From Longimonas halophila (lineage in GTDB: Bacteria > Bacteroidota > Rhodothermia > Rhodothermales > Salinibacteraceae), in the NCBI RefSeq assembly GCF_002554705.1, contig NZ_PDEP01000001.1, positions 62,001 to 126,000 on the forward strand: a stretch of 64,000 nt of DNA, given 5' to 3'. The translations under genes and the position numbers were made by a program. Below the pieces are notes generated by a model. The model was given only the letters and a program-made list of their open reading frames with translations, did no database searches and was not told the origin of the DNA. Shown here piece by piece: positions 11,028 through 20,311 of this stretch (its first letter is position 1; each line of letters starts with the position of its first letter).

Positions 11028-11785
11028 CGCGTGCACAGCAGGTACTGCCGATAGCTGCGTTTGCGAAATCCCGCGTATCGATAAAAGAAGTCGTCGAGTG
11101 CCTTAAACGGAGCCTCAAAACGTCCCCTCAGAAAGTACGTCGAGCACATTCGAAAGTAGAGAAGCTCGGGGTACTCAACCTCCACGTCAAGGTGGGCATC
11201 CAGCGCGCGGACTTCGCGCGGCGTAAGCGGGTGCTCCTTGGCATCGCCGTGTTTGGGGATGCCGAACCGTCCGGTTAGGTGCTTGCGGCACCACATCATA
11301 AATGAGCTGCTGGCGTTGTTCTCCCAGAAAAACGCTTTGCCTCTGGGCACGAGCGTCTGGCGGAGCGTTGCAGCGAATTCCTCAAACGGCTCAATGTGAT
11401 GCAGAATCATAGCGCCAAACACGAAGTCGACCGGGCCAACCTCGCGAATGTCTTGAGCAGGCATCTGAATCGGGGTGATGTTTGAGATGCTGTGCCGATC
11501 GCAATACTGCTTCAGGTTGTCAATGGCTACCGCACTGATGTCGATGCTAATTACCTGGGCGCCATGCTGAGCGAAAAAGAGCGAGGTAGCGCCGCTTCCG
11601 CACCCAATATCCAGTACGGTTTTCCCCGCCAGGTTGCCGAAATGTTCGTGGGCGCGCTGTAGCTTTGCATCGTCGGGGTCCGGCATTGCAACGCGGGTGT
11701 ACGGGCACGACTGACCCTTCGAAAAAACCGTATCCCAAAAAGCGGCAGTGTTCGTGTCAACAGATGCTGGTGCTGTAGAAGACAT
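11024..11785 (-). CDS. Class I SAM-dependent methyltransferase
   Basis: 253 residues from the ATG at 11785; the frame continues upstream to 11905 but that extension looks non-coding. Motif I VLDIGCGSGATSLFFAQHG binds S-adenosylmethionine, followed by ISIDISAVAID (motif II) and FVFGAMILHHIE (post-II). The fold is the UbiE/small-molecule methyltransferase type. The substrate cannot be told from sequence. Convergent with folA with overlapping stop codons; no other partner nearby. Confidence 0.9.
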   Translation of the reverse strand: MSSTAPASVDTNTAAFWDTVFSKGQSCPYTRVAMPDPDDAKLQRAHEHFGNLAGKTVLDIGCGSGATSLFFAQHGAQVISIDISAVAIDNLKQYCDRHSISNITPIQMPAQDIREVGPVDFVFGAMILHHIEPFEEFAATLRQTLVPRGKAFFWENNASSSFMMWCRKHLTGRFGIPKHGDAKEHPLTPREVRALDAHLDVEVEYPELLYFRMCSTYFLRGRFEAPFKALDDFFYRYAGFRKRSYRQYLLCTR

Positions 11786-12110
11786 GGTAGTTGCGCGGTA
11801 GCATGATAAGGAGCAGAAGGGCGCGAGGGGGACGCAGCCAATAGGTACTGCATGCAAGGCTCCACAAACTCCCGAAGGGCAACAGAAAAAACCAAGGAGT
11901 TGCAAGCACTGAAGTTACATACACGAAGTGCATAAGCACAGGTCGCGCACCAACAATATGCGCAAACGGGTTGCCAGCCTCTATGCGTTTATGGAGACAG
12001 ACCGGTGCGCCTGACACGCACGAATTGAGGAAAGAGGGCTATGAGCGTATACGCTCGGGCGTTCTGGGCTGGTATCAGCCGCAGTGTAGAGATGAACTTA
12101 CGTATCCAAC

Positions 12111-12139
12111 AAAAAACCCGACCCATCAAATGGGTCGGG
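12111..12139 (-). terminator. Rho-independent terminator of tRNA-Pro
   Basis: On the minus strand a 9-bp perfect stem (CCCGACCCA/TGGGTCGGG, 12117-12125 with 12131-12139) with a 5-base loop is followed by six T residues (12116-12111). It lies 18 bases after the tRNA. Confidence 0.9.
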
Positions 12140-12156
12140 CAAGCTGGACATGTGTG

Positions 12157-12230
<74 letters not shown>

Positions 12231-12394
12231 ATATGTTACAAGACGCTATACTGAACGCCGCGCACGAAGGATCCGCACCGCCGTCCTCAAAATGTGGAGA
12301 GCCCACAGAGTTCAATACGAATCCACATGCTCCGGATCGTACAGTTTTCGGGTTTGGACGGATACGCAGGTTCATCGCTGGCAGCAGGCTCGCC

Positions 12395-14290
12395 TCATCC
12401 TCGTTTGGTAAAGCGCTCGTACATCGTTTCGATCTCATCGGCATAGGTCGATTCGATGATGCGACGTTTCGTCTTAAGCGTGGGAGTAAGCATCCCATTC
12501 TCAACGGTGAAGGGCTCGGCCACAAGCTGAAACGCCCGGATTTTCTCGTAGGCCGACGCCTGCCGGTTGTACGCGTTGATCGACTTGCTAAAGAGCCGAT
12601 CGACCCAGCGCTCCTCAATGAGCGCCTCGTTATCGCCCGGATGGTCGCGCTCGTCTATGTCGCGCCCATGCATGCGCACTGCCTCGAAGTCGGGTACAAT
12701 GAGCGCCGTAAGAAACGGACGGTCGTCGCCCAGCACCACCATCTGATCGAAGGGAGCCTGCGTCTTAAAGTGCTCCTCGATCGGACCCGGATAGATGTTC
12801 TTGCCACCCTGCGACACAATCATGTGCTTAATGCGATCAGTCACTTGCAGGTAGCCATCCACAAAGCGGCCCACATCGCCGGTGTGGTACCAGCCGTCCG
12901 CATCGAACGCGCCGCGCGTCTCTTCAGGGCGTTGCCAGTAGCGCTGCATTACGTTAGGCCCTTTCACCACGATCTCTCCCTCGTCGGTGGTAAGCGCCGA
13001 GGGGTAGTCGGTGCCGCGTAGCGTGCCGATCGGCTCGTCGGTTTGCAAGTCTTTGATGGCTACGGTCACGCTGCGTAGCAGATGGCCGACTGTGCCATAG
13101 GGCGGAGCCTCCAGCGGATTGGCAGAAATGACGGGGGCGGTTTCGGTGAGGCCATAGCCCTCAACAATTACAATGCCTGCCGCCTGAAAGAACGTACCAA
13201 TCTCCTTCGGGAGTGCGGCCCCACCCGACACGGCAAAGCGCAGGTTGCCGCCCATCTTCTCGTGCAGCGCCGAAAAGACCAGCTTATGGGCCAGCTTCTG
13301 CTGGGCCTGCAAAAGCAGCCCCGCGCCTCCGTTCTGCTCGGCCTCGGCATAGCGCTGCCCCGTGCGTACGGCCCAGTCAAACACGCGCTGCTGAATGGCC
13401 GAGCCGTCTTCTGCCTTTTCACGGACGCGGCTGTACACCTTTTCAAAGACGCGCGGCACCGAAATAAGGACCGTCGGCTGCACCTCCAGCAGATTTTGTG
13501 TAAGCGCTTCGATGCTTTCCGCATAGCTAATGGTTGCCCCTGCCGCCATCACCGCAATGTAGCCTGCGGTGCGCTCAAACGCATGGCAGAGCGGGAGAAA
13601 CGACAGGTGGTGGTCTGTTTCGTAAAAAGGAATGTGCTGCAGCGCATCTTTGACATTGGCGCAGAAGTTGTCATGGCTCAGCACTACACCCTTCGGGTCG
13701 CCGGTGGTGCCGCTGGTGTAGATCAGTGCGCTGGTGTCGCTGGGGGATACGTTGGTGCCCAGCGTGCGTAACGCATCAGCATGTTGCTGCCAGTAGGTTG
13801 CGCCCTGATCTGTAGCATCGTTCCACTGCACCATGCCTTCAGGCGGATCGGCAGGCAGTTCGCTCATCACCAGGATGCCCTCAAGGTCGGGGCACGCATC
13901 GGTCACAGCCTCTACCTTCTTGCGCTGCACCGGAACGGACGCTACGACCCACTTCGCCCCTGAATCCCGCAGAATGTAGCCGACTTTGGACTCGGGCAGG
14001 GTGTTGTAGATGGAGACGTTCACCGCGCCTAAGATCTGGGTGGCCAGGTCGGTGATGGCCCACTCGGGGCGGTTCTCGGACAGAATGGCCACGCGGTCGC
14101 CGGGGCGCACGCCCTGCTTGTGCAGAAACCCTGCCAGGGCATGTACGCGCATCTCCAGGTCCTCCCACGAAATGTCGAGCCACGTGTCGTTGGGCTTGTG
14201 GCGCAACACGGTGCGGTCGGTGCCACGATACCGGTTAACGAGCCGGGTGAACAGTTCGGGAATGGTAGAGAAGTCAACCTGCGCAGACAT
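12395..14290 (-). CDS. fadD: Long-chain fatty-acid--CoA ligase
   Basis: AMP-forming acyl-CoA synthetase that activates fatty acids with ATP and CoA. 631 residues from the ATG at 14290. The P-loop is [19 protein letters not shown] (near residue 180). [14 protein letters not shown], the adenylate-contact [12 protein letters not shown] and the C-terminal [12 protein letters not shown] complete the set. The length and the insert between A4 and A5 fit the long-chain ACSL/FAA branch. Probably membrane-associated. Transcribed toward tRNA-Pro and away from pyrD, which lies 172 bases upstream on the same strand. Confidence 0.94.
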   Translation of the reverse strand: MSAQVDFSTIPELFTRLVNRYRGTDRTVLRHKPNDTWLDISWEDLEMRVHALAGFLHKQGVRPGDRVAILSENRPEWAITDLATQILGAVNVSIYNTLPESKVGYILRDSGAKWVVASVPVQRKKVEAVTDACPDLEGILVMSELPADPPEGMVQWNDATDQGATYWQQHADALRTLGTNVSPSDTSALIYTSGTTGDPKGVVLSHDNFCANVKDALQHIPFYETDHHLSFLPLCHAFERTAGYIAVMAAGATISYAESIEALTQNLLEVQPTVLISVPRVFEKVYSRVREKAEDGSAIQQRVFDWAVRTGQRYAEAEQNGGAGLLLQAQQKLAHKLVFSALHEKMGGNLRFAVSGGAALPKEIGTFFQAAGIVIVEGYGLTETAPVISANPLEAPPYGTVGHLLRSVTVAIKDLQTDEPIGTLRGTDYPSALTTDEGEIVVKGPNVMQRYWQRPEETRGAFDADGWYHTGDVGRFVDGYLQVTDRIKHMIVSQGGKNIYPGPIEEHFKTQAPFDQMVVLGDDRPFLTALIVPDFEAVRMHGRDIDERDHPGDNEALIEERWVDRLFSKSINAYNRQASAYEKIRAFQLVAEPFTVENGMLTPTLKTKRRIIESTYADEIETMYERFTKRG

Positions 14291-14462
14291 ACGACGGGTG
14301 TGTGAGGAATAAAACGCGATCCTGCACGTCCGAGCGTACAGAGGGTCACGACGCTGCGTGTGGTCTATTGAGGTAGGCACACCGCGAAACGGCGTGGCAA
14401 AACAGCGGTTTCCCTCAACTTTACGCCGGGTGGCACTGTTTCGTAGCGTGGGGGCTGGGCGG

Positions 14463-15611
14463 CTATAAGACGAAGCGTTCCAGCACCGGATCGGTGCCTA
14501 CGGCTTCCTGAATGGTATCGAACCCATGCGTATCCAGCAGGCCTACCAGGCCCTGCTTAATCGATTTGATAAGCCCTGGGCCGTGGTACACAAGCGCCGT
14601 GTAAAGCTGCACGAGCGAGGCTCCGGCCTGGATCTTGGCGAAGGCGGTTTCTGCAGAATCGACGCCGCCTACGCCAATAATAGGCACCTGGCCCTCGGTA
14701 GCCCGGTGCAGGTAGCGGATGAGCCGGATGCTGCGTGCATGCAGGGGCGGACCGCTTAGGCCGCCCCGCCCGATGGCTTGCAACCGACTCGTATCGGTCG
14801 TTAGCCCGTGCCGATCGGGAGCTGTGTTTGCTGCGATATACCCGTGTACGCCATGCGACTCGGCGACCTCAATGCGGGCCTCCAGCGCAGAGTCAAAAAT
14901 AACGCGCTCTGTTAAAATGGGACTCAGTTTCACCAGGATGGGCACATCGAGCGCCATCTCGCGCCGCAGCGCAAAAATGTCGGTGAGCAATGCGTCGAGC
15001 GTCTCAGGGGATTCGAAGGTTTTGCCCGACCGGGTGTTTGGACACGACACGTTCAGGGCAACGTATGTAGCGTGAGGGGCTAACTCACGAAAGCTTGCGC
15101 AGAAATCGGCACGCCCCTCAGCCCCCATAATCGACGGGTCGTGCGTCTTGGCCAGGTTCACCCCCACGGGGCGCGGCGGCGTGCCTGAGTCGCCTTCGTA
15201 CGTGTCGCCCGCATACTTGCGGAGCCGCTGTGCCACGACTTTGGCGCCTTCGTTGTTCAGCCCCATCCGGTTGATAAGTGCCTCGTCGTCGGGCAGACGA
15301 AATGCGCGCGGACGTTCATTTCCGCTGCAGGGCTGTGCGCTTACCGAGCCCACCTCCACATGGCCAAGCCCAATGCCATGCCAGTAGCGCAGCGCCACGC
15401 CGTTCTTGTCGGCCCCGGCGGCCAGCCCCAGCGGATTGGGCCACGTGTGCCCCCAGAGGGTCTGCTCCAGGCGCGCGTTGTGATAGCCGTACAGCCTGTT
15501 GAGCACCGAACTGTCTGTATACTGTAGCAGGCGCGCCGCGCGTAGGCTCCAGGTGTGGGCACGCTCGGCATCAAACCGAAAGAGCAGCGGGCGAAGGAAG
15601 CGGCGATACAT
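14463..15611 (-). CDS. pyrD: Dihydroorotate dehydrogenase, class 2 (quinone) type
   Basis: Fourth step of pyrimidine synthesis, oxidising dihydroorotate to orotate. 382 residues. The N-terminal amphipathic segment (1-40) and NPLGLAAGADKNG, with GHVEVGSVSAQPCSGNERPR, are class 2 hallmarks, so it should be membrane-bound and pass electrons to quinone. The FMN site near the C-terminus has VGGVDSAETAFAKIQAGA. The catalytic-base motif reads NVSCPNT, with Cys where textbook class 2 enzymes carry Ser. No pyr genes flank it; phzF is divergent. Confidence 0.95.
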   Translation of the reverse strand: MYRRFLRPLLFRFDAERAHTWSLRAARLLQYTDSSVLNRLYGYHNARLEQTLWGHTWPNPLGLAAGADKNGVALRYWHGIGLGHVEVGSVSAQPCSGNERPRAFRLPDDEALINRMGLNNEGAKVVAQRLRKYAGDTYEGDSGTPPRPVGVNLAKTHDPSIMGAEGRADFCASFRELAPHATYVALNVSCPNTRSGKTFESPETLDALLTDIFALRREMALDVPILVKLSPILTERVIFDSALEARIEVAESHGVHGYIAANTAPDRHGLTTDTSRLQAIGRGGLSGPPLHARSIRLIRYLHRATEGQVPIIGVGGVDSAETAFAKIQAGASLVQLYTALVYHGPGLIKSIKQGLVGLLDTHGFDTIQEAVGTDPVLERFVL

Positions 15612-15685
15612 GGCAGTCGGGACAACTGAGTAGAACAGGCCGTATGCAACCTAATACATGTTCTTCTCGGTTCCCAATGTAGAAT

Positions 15686-16564
15686 ATGACGATTTCTTTT
15701 TTCCTGGTAGATGCGTTTACGAATCGCCCTTTTGAGGGCAACCCAGCAGGCGTGTGCATCCTGCCCGAGGCCGCGCCCGCCCGTTGGATGCAGTCCGTGG
15801 CGCGCGAAGTGGGAGCTTCCGAAACTGCATTTGTCGTTGCTCCACAAGGCAAGCAAGCACGGCTGCGCTGGTTTACGCCCACCGATGAGGTCGACCTGTG
15901 CGGGCATGCCACGCTGGCAGCGGCGCACGCGCTGCGGATGCACGAGGCCGACACAAATGCTCCTGAACGCGTATCAGTCATTTTCGAGACGGCAAGCGGC
16001 CTGCTCACAGCGCAATACACCGATGCGGGTATCCGGCTCGACTTCCCCGCAGATGCACCGAGCCCAGCCGATCCCCCTGCAGGTTTGATAGACGCGTGCA
16101 CCATTCCCGTACCGGTGTGGAGTGGGCGTTCGGCCCGCGACTGGCTGTTGCATGTGCCTACTCCTCAGGATGTGGAGGCCGCCGCCCCCGATATGGACGC
16201 GCTATCCCAGTTTGATACTCGTGGTGTCATCCTCACCGCTGAAAGTCCGTCGGAGTCCGATCACGATTTCGTGTCACGGTTCTTTGCGCCTCAGGTGGGT
16301 GTGCCCGAAGACCCTGTAACGGGGTCAGCCCACTGTGCGCTTGGGCCGTACTGGCGCGACCGGCTGGGCCGTTCGGATCTCACGGGCTACCAGGCCTCAA
16401 GCCGAGGCGGAACCGTGCGCATCCACCTGCCTGAGCCACCTGCGTCTTCGGAGGCCCGCGTGCACCTGTTTGGGGCGTGTTGTACCATGGTGCAGGGCAC
16501 GTGGCAGGCGCCTCCGAATGCTACCAGCCCGGACGCAGAAGCACGCCAAAGTCCCAGTCTTTAG
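15686..16564 (+). CDS. PhzF-family isomerase/epimerase-like protein
   Basis: 292 residues in the diaminopimelate epimerase-like fold. The N-terminus ISFFLVDAFTNRPFEGNPAG is typical, and the conserved acid is in VGASETAFV. DLCGHATLAAAHAL and VPEDPVTGSAHCALGPYW mark the two halves of the active site. PhzF itself works in phenazine synthesis, but most homologues stand alone, as here, with unknown substrates. The last 44 bases overlap the convergent propeller-barrel gene. Confidence 0.92.
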   Translation: MTISFFLVDAFTNRPFEGNPAGVCILPEAAPARWMQSVAREVGASETAFVVAPQGKQARLRWFTPTDEVDLCGHATLAAAHALRMHEADTNAPERVSVIFETASGLLTAQYTDAGIRLDFPADAPSPADPPAGLIDACTIPVPVWSGRSARDWLLHVPTPQDVEAAAPDMDALSQFDTRGVILTAESPSESDHDFVSRFFAPQVGVPEDPVTGSAHCALGPYWRDRLGRSDLTGYQASSRGGTVRIHLPEPPASSEARVHLFGACCTMVQGTWQAPPNATSPDAEARQSPSL

Positions 16565-19500
16565 CGCGTTGGAATGTGCGTGCGTAGAACATTTCGAAGA
16601 CCAATGCGCCCAGCAAGTTAACGCGTGCTGAGACGCCCGCGCTGAACACCGGTCGGGCCGCGCTGACTCCGCCAACTCCGCTGGACGGAATGCTTGCGTT
16701 CTTGAATGTAAAGTTGCTTAGGTCTTCGCTTGTCCAGGCCACACCCGCGTCGCCAAAGGCTACGAGTTCGGTTGGCAGATACGGGAAGTTGAACAGCCCA
16801 AGCTGGTCGGTGCCTAAGAAAGGCAGGCGCACCTCGGCGCTGGCTATACCCATACGCGTACCCAAGAGCTGGCCCAGCACATCGCAACTGCCCGGACGCA
16901 GGCCGGCGCGGCAGTTCGGTTCGTCGAAGATGGAGCTAAAGGCATAGCCGCGCACAAATCCCAGCTGGTACGGATCTCCCAGCGTCTCGCGAATGAAATC
17001 CGAATCGACCTGTCCGCTCAAGACATTCTGCGATTCGGCCCCGTAGTTGCCCTGGTGGAGCACACGCATCGCCATTGTAACCGGCTCGATGAAGAAGTAG
17101 CGCCGGTAGTCGGCCAGGAGGGATACGAAGTTGCGAGACCCAACCTGCGGAGTGACCTCGAAGCGGTAGCGTCCGCCGTCGAGCGGCGAGGTGAAACCGA
17201 AGTTCGAGAAGTCGCCCACGTAGGCCAGGCCCAGTTGGCCCAGGTAGATGGTATCGGGGCTGAACTCGCTGAAGTCGCGCTCGCGTACACGCCCGAACTG
17301 ATCAATTGCAATGGCTTCGGTGTCAAATCCGTAGCGCGTGCCACCAGCAGTCAGTTCAAAGCGGCGCGTCTGCGAGAGGGGATAGGTGGCTTGCCCGAAT
17401 GCCTGTGTCTGAAAGCGGCGCTGAATAAGCTGGACGATTTCCTGGTTTTCTTGGTCAAAGAGCACGTTTCCAAATACCGATGGAATGTGGGCCACACCGC
17501 CGCCGTAGTTCAGGCGCTGTCCGCGGTCCTGGTAAAACACGCCCCCTCCAATATCCTTGAATGTGCCGTTTGCCTGTACAAACGTGCTCAGGCTACGGTC
17601 GCCCAGCATATCGCTGAAGAAGAAACCTACGCCGCCCACAAACTGGGAGCCAAAGCGTCCGCCCACCTGGGCACCCACCTGCGGCGGGGCGATGCGGTCG
17701 AGCTGTAGCTTGCTGCTATAATTTTCCTCATCAATGGGACCCGAACTGGGAAGCCCGGTGAGCGGATCCTCAAGGTATGACGCCACCAGTCCGTCACTGA
17801 GGGCTGATGACGGAGGCAGAATACGCCCCGGTGCAGGAACGGACGAGGACGAAGGTAGCGTTGTGGCGACCACGGTGGGGTCGCGCACCGCATCGGGAAG
17901 CTGTGTCGTGTCGGCAGGAGCGGTGGTGTCAGCTTCGGTGGTATCGGCTGCCGTATCAGTTTGGGGGATGTCGGATTCGGTAGTGTCGGCTGATGTTGAG
18001 GGTGAGGCCAACGGGTCAACCAGAGCAGCGAACCCTGCGTCAGACGCATCGGCAGCGGTCGTGTCTGGAGCTGGGGTAGGCATTGCTGACGAAGATGACT
18101 CGGAGGCCGCATCGGTTATTGTTGTGAATCCCATCTCTGCTCCTGTCAGCGCCTCATCGTCAAGCGCAACAATGGAGTACCCACTATTTGAGAAGAGAGA
18201 GAAGACCATCCGCCCGCTCTGCTGGGCGACCGACATGGCAGGCGAGAGGGCAGTGATGCCGCTCACCCCGGTCTTGAGGTTCGTGAGCCGGTACACGGCC
18301 TCCTCGTCAAAGGCATAGCGATACACATCTTTGAAGCCGTCTTGGTCGGAGACGAAGTAGAGGCTGCGCCCGTCGGGAGCGTACTGCGGGTTATGGTGCA
18401 TACCGCGTTCGAAGGGACGCAAGGTCCGAATCTCGCGCGAGTCAATATCAATGAAACCGATGCGATAGTCGCCGTACTGCAGCGTTTCAAAGTTGGTACC
18501 GTCGGCGCCACGGTCAGTCGTGAAGGCAAGAGTTTCGCCATCGGGCGACCAGGTCGGTTGCAGATACGCAAACCGGTCGTTCGTGAGCTGGCGGGCCTCG
18601 TCGGTATTGAGGTCGATCAGATACAGGTCGCTGAGGCCGCCGTCAAGCCCAGTAAAGGCAATGGTATTGCCCTGCGGCGACCACGCCAGGGTTTGGATGG
18701 CGCCCACATCGCCCACTGCAAAGCGGCGCTGGATGCGGCCCGACTCCACATCCAAAATGTTGATCTCGTTGCGGCCTTGCGTAAAGGTGACAAAGGCAAA
18801 CCGGCGCCCGTCGGGCGACCATGCACCGGCTGCATCGATAAAGCGGAGCGCGTCAAAGTGCGGGTTCGAGCGTGTGCTGCGCAGCTCCTGCACAATCTCG
18901 CCGGTCTGCGCATCCGCTACAAACAGGTTCGTGGTAAAGAGATTCCGCCGCGATATGTAAGCGACATAGCGTCCGTCGGGGCTAATGGCGGGTGAGATAT
19001 TGAACTGGTTCTCCTCGCCGGGCGTGCCCAGAAGCGGTTCGCCGACCTCGTCGGGGTTGGTGCGGCCTTCCATGAGCGGCAGGTAGGCATCGCGCACGGC
19101 CTGCTGCCACTCCGACGAGAGCGAGTCTGTCGTGGTGCCCAGCGCGTAGACGAACGACGAGTCGACCCCTACGCGTCCGCTCAGCTTGTACAGATTGGTG
19201 ACGGCTGAATCCCCGTACTTTCCGCCGATATAGGCCATGTACGCTTGCCCAAAGCGGTACGGGAAGTATGAGAACATGTCAGAGGTCATCTGCGACACCG
19301 TGGGCAGGTCGTCGCGCAGCGCCGCGTCGCGTAGCCACATAGCAGTGTGCGGATCCTCGCGCCCCACCGACAGATACTCAGCCATGCCCTCAACCAGCCA
19401 GAGCGGCAGGCGGCGCAGGGAGAAGTTCTGCGTATCCCCCCGAAGGGCAATGTCGTACTGGAAGGAGTGCACAAGCTCGTGCCCCAGCACATGGTCGGTT

Positions 19501-19895
19501 TCGCGGTAGGAGCCGGTTAGTGGCATGACCACGCGCTCTTTTAGCGACTCGGTAACGCCGCCGGTGCCCTGCCCAATGTTGCCCTGAATGACGTTTGTCT
19601 GTTGAAAATCGGTGCTGTTGGCATAGAAGATGAGCGGCTTGCGGTCGTCAAACTCGCGGAGGAAGCTACGCGAATGGCGTCGGTACCACCGTTCGGCCAT
19701 GCGGGAAGCATCGGTTACCGCATCGCGCTCCTCTGGATAGAAATAGATGTCGAAGTTATCGGTGCTGAACTGCCGAAAATCGAAGTTGTCGTACTGCACC
19801 TTGTTTCGGCCAAAGTACTGCGCAGCCACAGGCTCGATACCTATGAAGAGCACCAGGAGCGCAAAGATGCCAACGGTTCGGAGGGAACGCAACAT
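16521..19895 (-). CDS. HExxH peptidase-like / TolB propeller / outer-membrane beta-barrel fusion protein
   Basis: 1124 residues with signal peptide (1-25, ending VAA). Residues 30-240 resemble peptidase MA-like gluzincins: VLGHELVHSFQYD at about 138 carries HExxH, and WLVEGMAEYLS about 35 residues on supplies the third ligand Glu. Residues 285-590 hold at least six TolB/PD40 blades (SPDGRYVAYISRR, SPDGRRFAFVTF, SPQGNTIAFTGL). Residues 600-720 are Ser/Thr/Pro/Ala/Asp-rich, probably disordered. Residues 730-1124 are a BamA/surface-antigen-like barrel ending in Trp, the usual BAM signal. The barrel should sit in the outer membrane with the rest periplasmic. Substrate unknown; convergent overlap with phzF. 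Confidence 0.82.
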   Translation of the reverse strand: MLRSLRTVGIFALLVLFIGIEPVAAQYFGRNKVQYDNFDFRQFSTDNFDIYFYPEERDAVTDASRMAERWYRRHSRSFLREFDDRKPLIFYANSTDFQQTNVIQGNIGQGTGGVTESLKERVVMPLTGSYRETDHVLGHELVHSFQYDIALRGDTQNFSLRRLPLWLVEGMAEYLSVGREDPHTAMWLRDAALRDDLPTVSQMTSDMFSYFPYRFGQAYMAYIGGKYGDSAVTNLYKLSGRVGVDSSFVYALGTTTDSLSSEWQQAVRDAYLPLMEGRTNPDEVGEPLLGTPGEENQFNISPAISPDGRYVAYISRRNLFTTNLFVADAQTGEIVQELRSTRSNPHFDALRFIDAAGAWSPDGRRFAFVTFTQGRNEINILDVESGRIQRRFAVGDVGAIQTLAWSPQGNTIAFTGLDGGLSDLYLIDLNTDEARQLTNDRFAYLQPTWSPDGETLAFTTDRGADGTNFETLQYGDYRIGFIDIDSREIRTLRPFERGMHHNPQYAPDGRSLYFVSDQDGFKDVYRYAFDEEAVYRLTNLKTGVSGITALSPAMSVAQQSGRMVFSLFSNSGYSIVALDDEALTGAEMGFTTITDAASESSSSAMPTPAPDTTAADASDAGFAALVDPLASPSTSADTTESDIPQTDTAADTTEADTTAPADTTQLPDAVRDPTVVATTLPSSSSVPAPGRILPPSSALSDGLVASYLEDPLTGLPSSGPIDEENYSSKLQLDRIAPPQVGAQVGGRFGSQFVGGVGFFFSDMLGDRSLSTFVQANGTFKDIGGGVFYQDRGQRLNYGGGVAHIPSVFGNVLFDQENQEIVQLIQRRFQTQAFGQATYPLSQTRRFELTAGGTRYGFDTEAIAIDQFGRVRERDFSEFSPDTIYLGQLGLAYVGDFSNFGFTSPLDGGRYRFEVTPQVGSRNFVSLLADYRRYFFIEPVTMAMRVLHQGNYGAESQNVLSGQVDSDFIRETLGDPYQLGFVRGYAFSSIFDEPNCRAGLRPGSCDVLGQLLGTRMGIASAEVRLPFLGTDQLGLFNFPYLPTELVAFGDAGVAWTSEDLSNFTFKNASIPSSGVGGVSAARPVFSAGVSARVNLLGALVFEMFYARTFQRAKDWDFGVLLRPGW

Positions 19896-20311
19896 AGGGA
19901 GGGTCAGGTTGCGAGGGCGAAATAGTGGATAAGTTCCAACGGCGCGTAGGCTGACTTGATTCTTCCTTCACGGCTTGTGAGGCGTAATTATCTTATGTAT
20001 TACGCCCTGCTCTCCCCCTGTTGCATCACAAGCGTCTGTGTTACATGGTTACATGCCTTCTGCGACCGGTAGTGCCCCGATGCGGGGTGATGGTGGTCCG
20101 CGGTCTGGAGCTGAAAGTGAAGCTGCATGAAGAGAAATGACGGACGCAGTTCAATACAGGCATTGACTCGGTGAGGAGGGAAGTGTGCTTTCGGTGCATG
20201 TGCTGCCGTAGTACTCTGTTGGCGCTGACAGTGGAACTGTATACACGGCCTTCGTTGAATGGAATGCTTAGGTTCCTTACAGCAAATATGTTATCCAGGC
20301 TGCACATCCAC
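19896..20311. other. Divergent intergenic region, propeller-barrel gene / PBP2
   Basis: 416 bases holding the leaders of two divergent genes. An open frame runs upstream of the PBP2 start to 20171, but its Cys- and Arg-rich translation does not look like protein. No clear TTTG/TAnnTTTG promoter, repeat or RNA fold was found. Confidence 0.4.

Noticed and set aside
12233..13771. Plus-strand open frames of 262 and 229 residues opposite fadD
   Set aside because: Antisense shadows of fadD: no motifs, no start signals, and codon usage mirrors the real gene.
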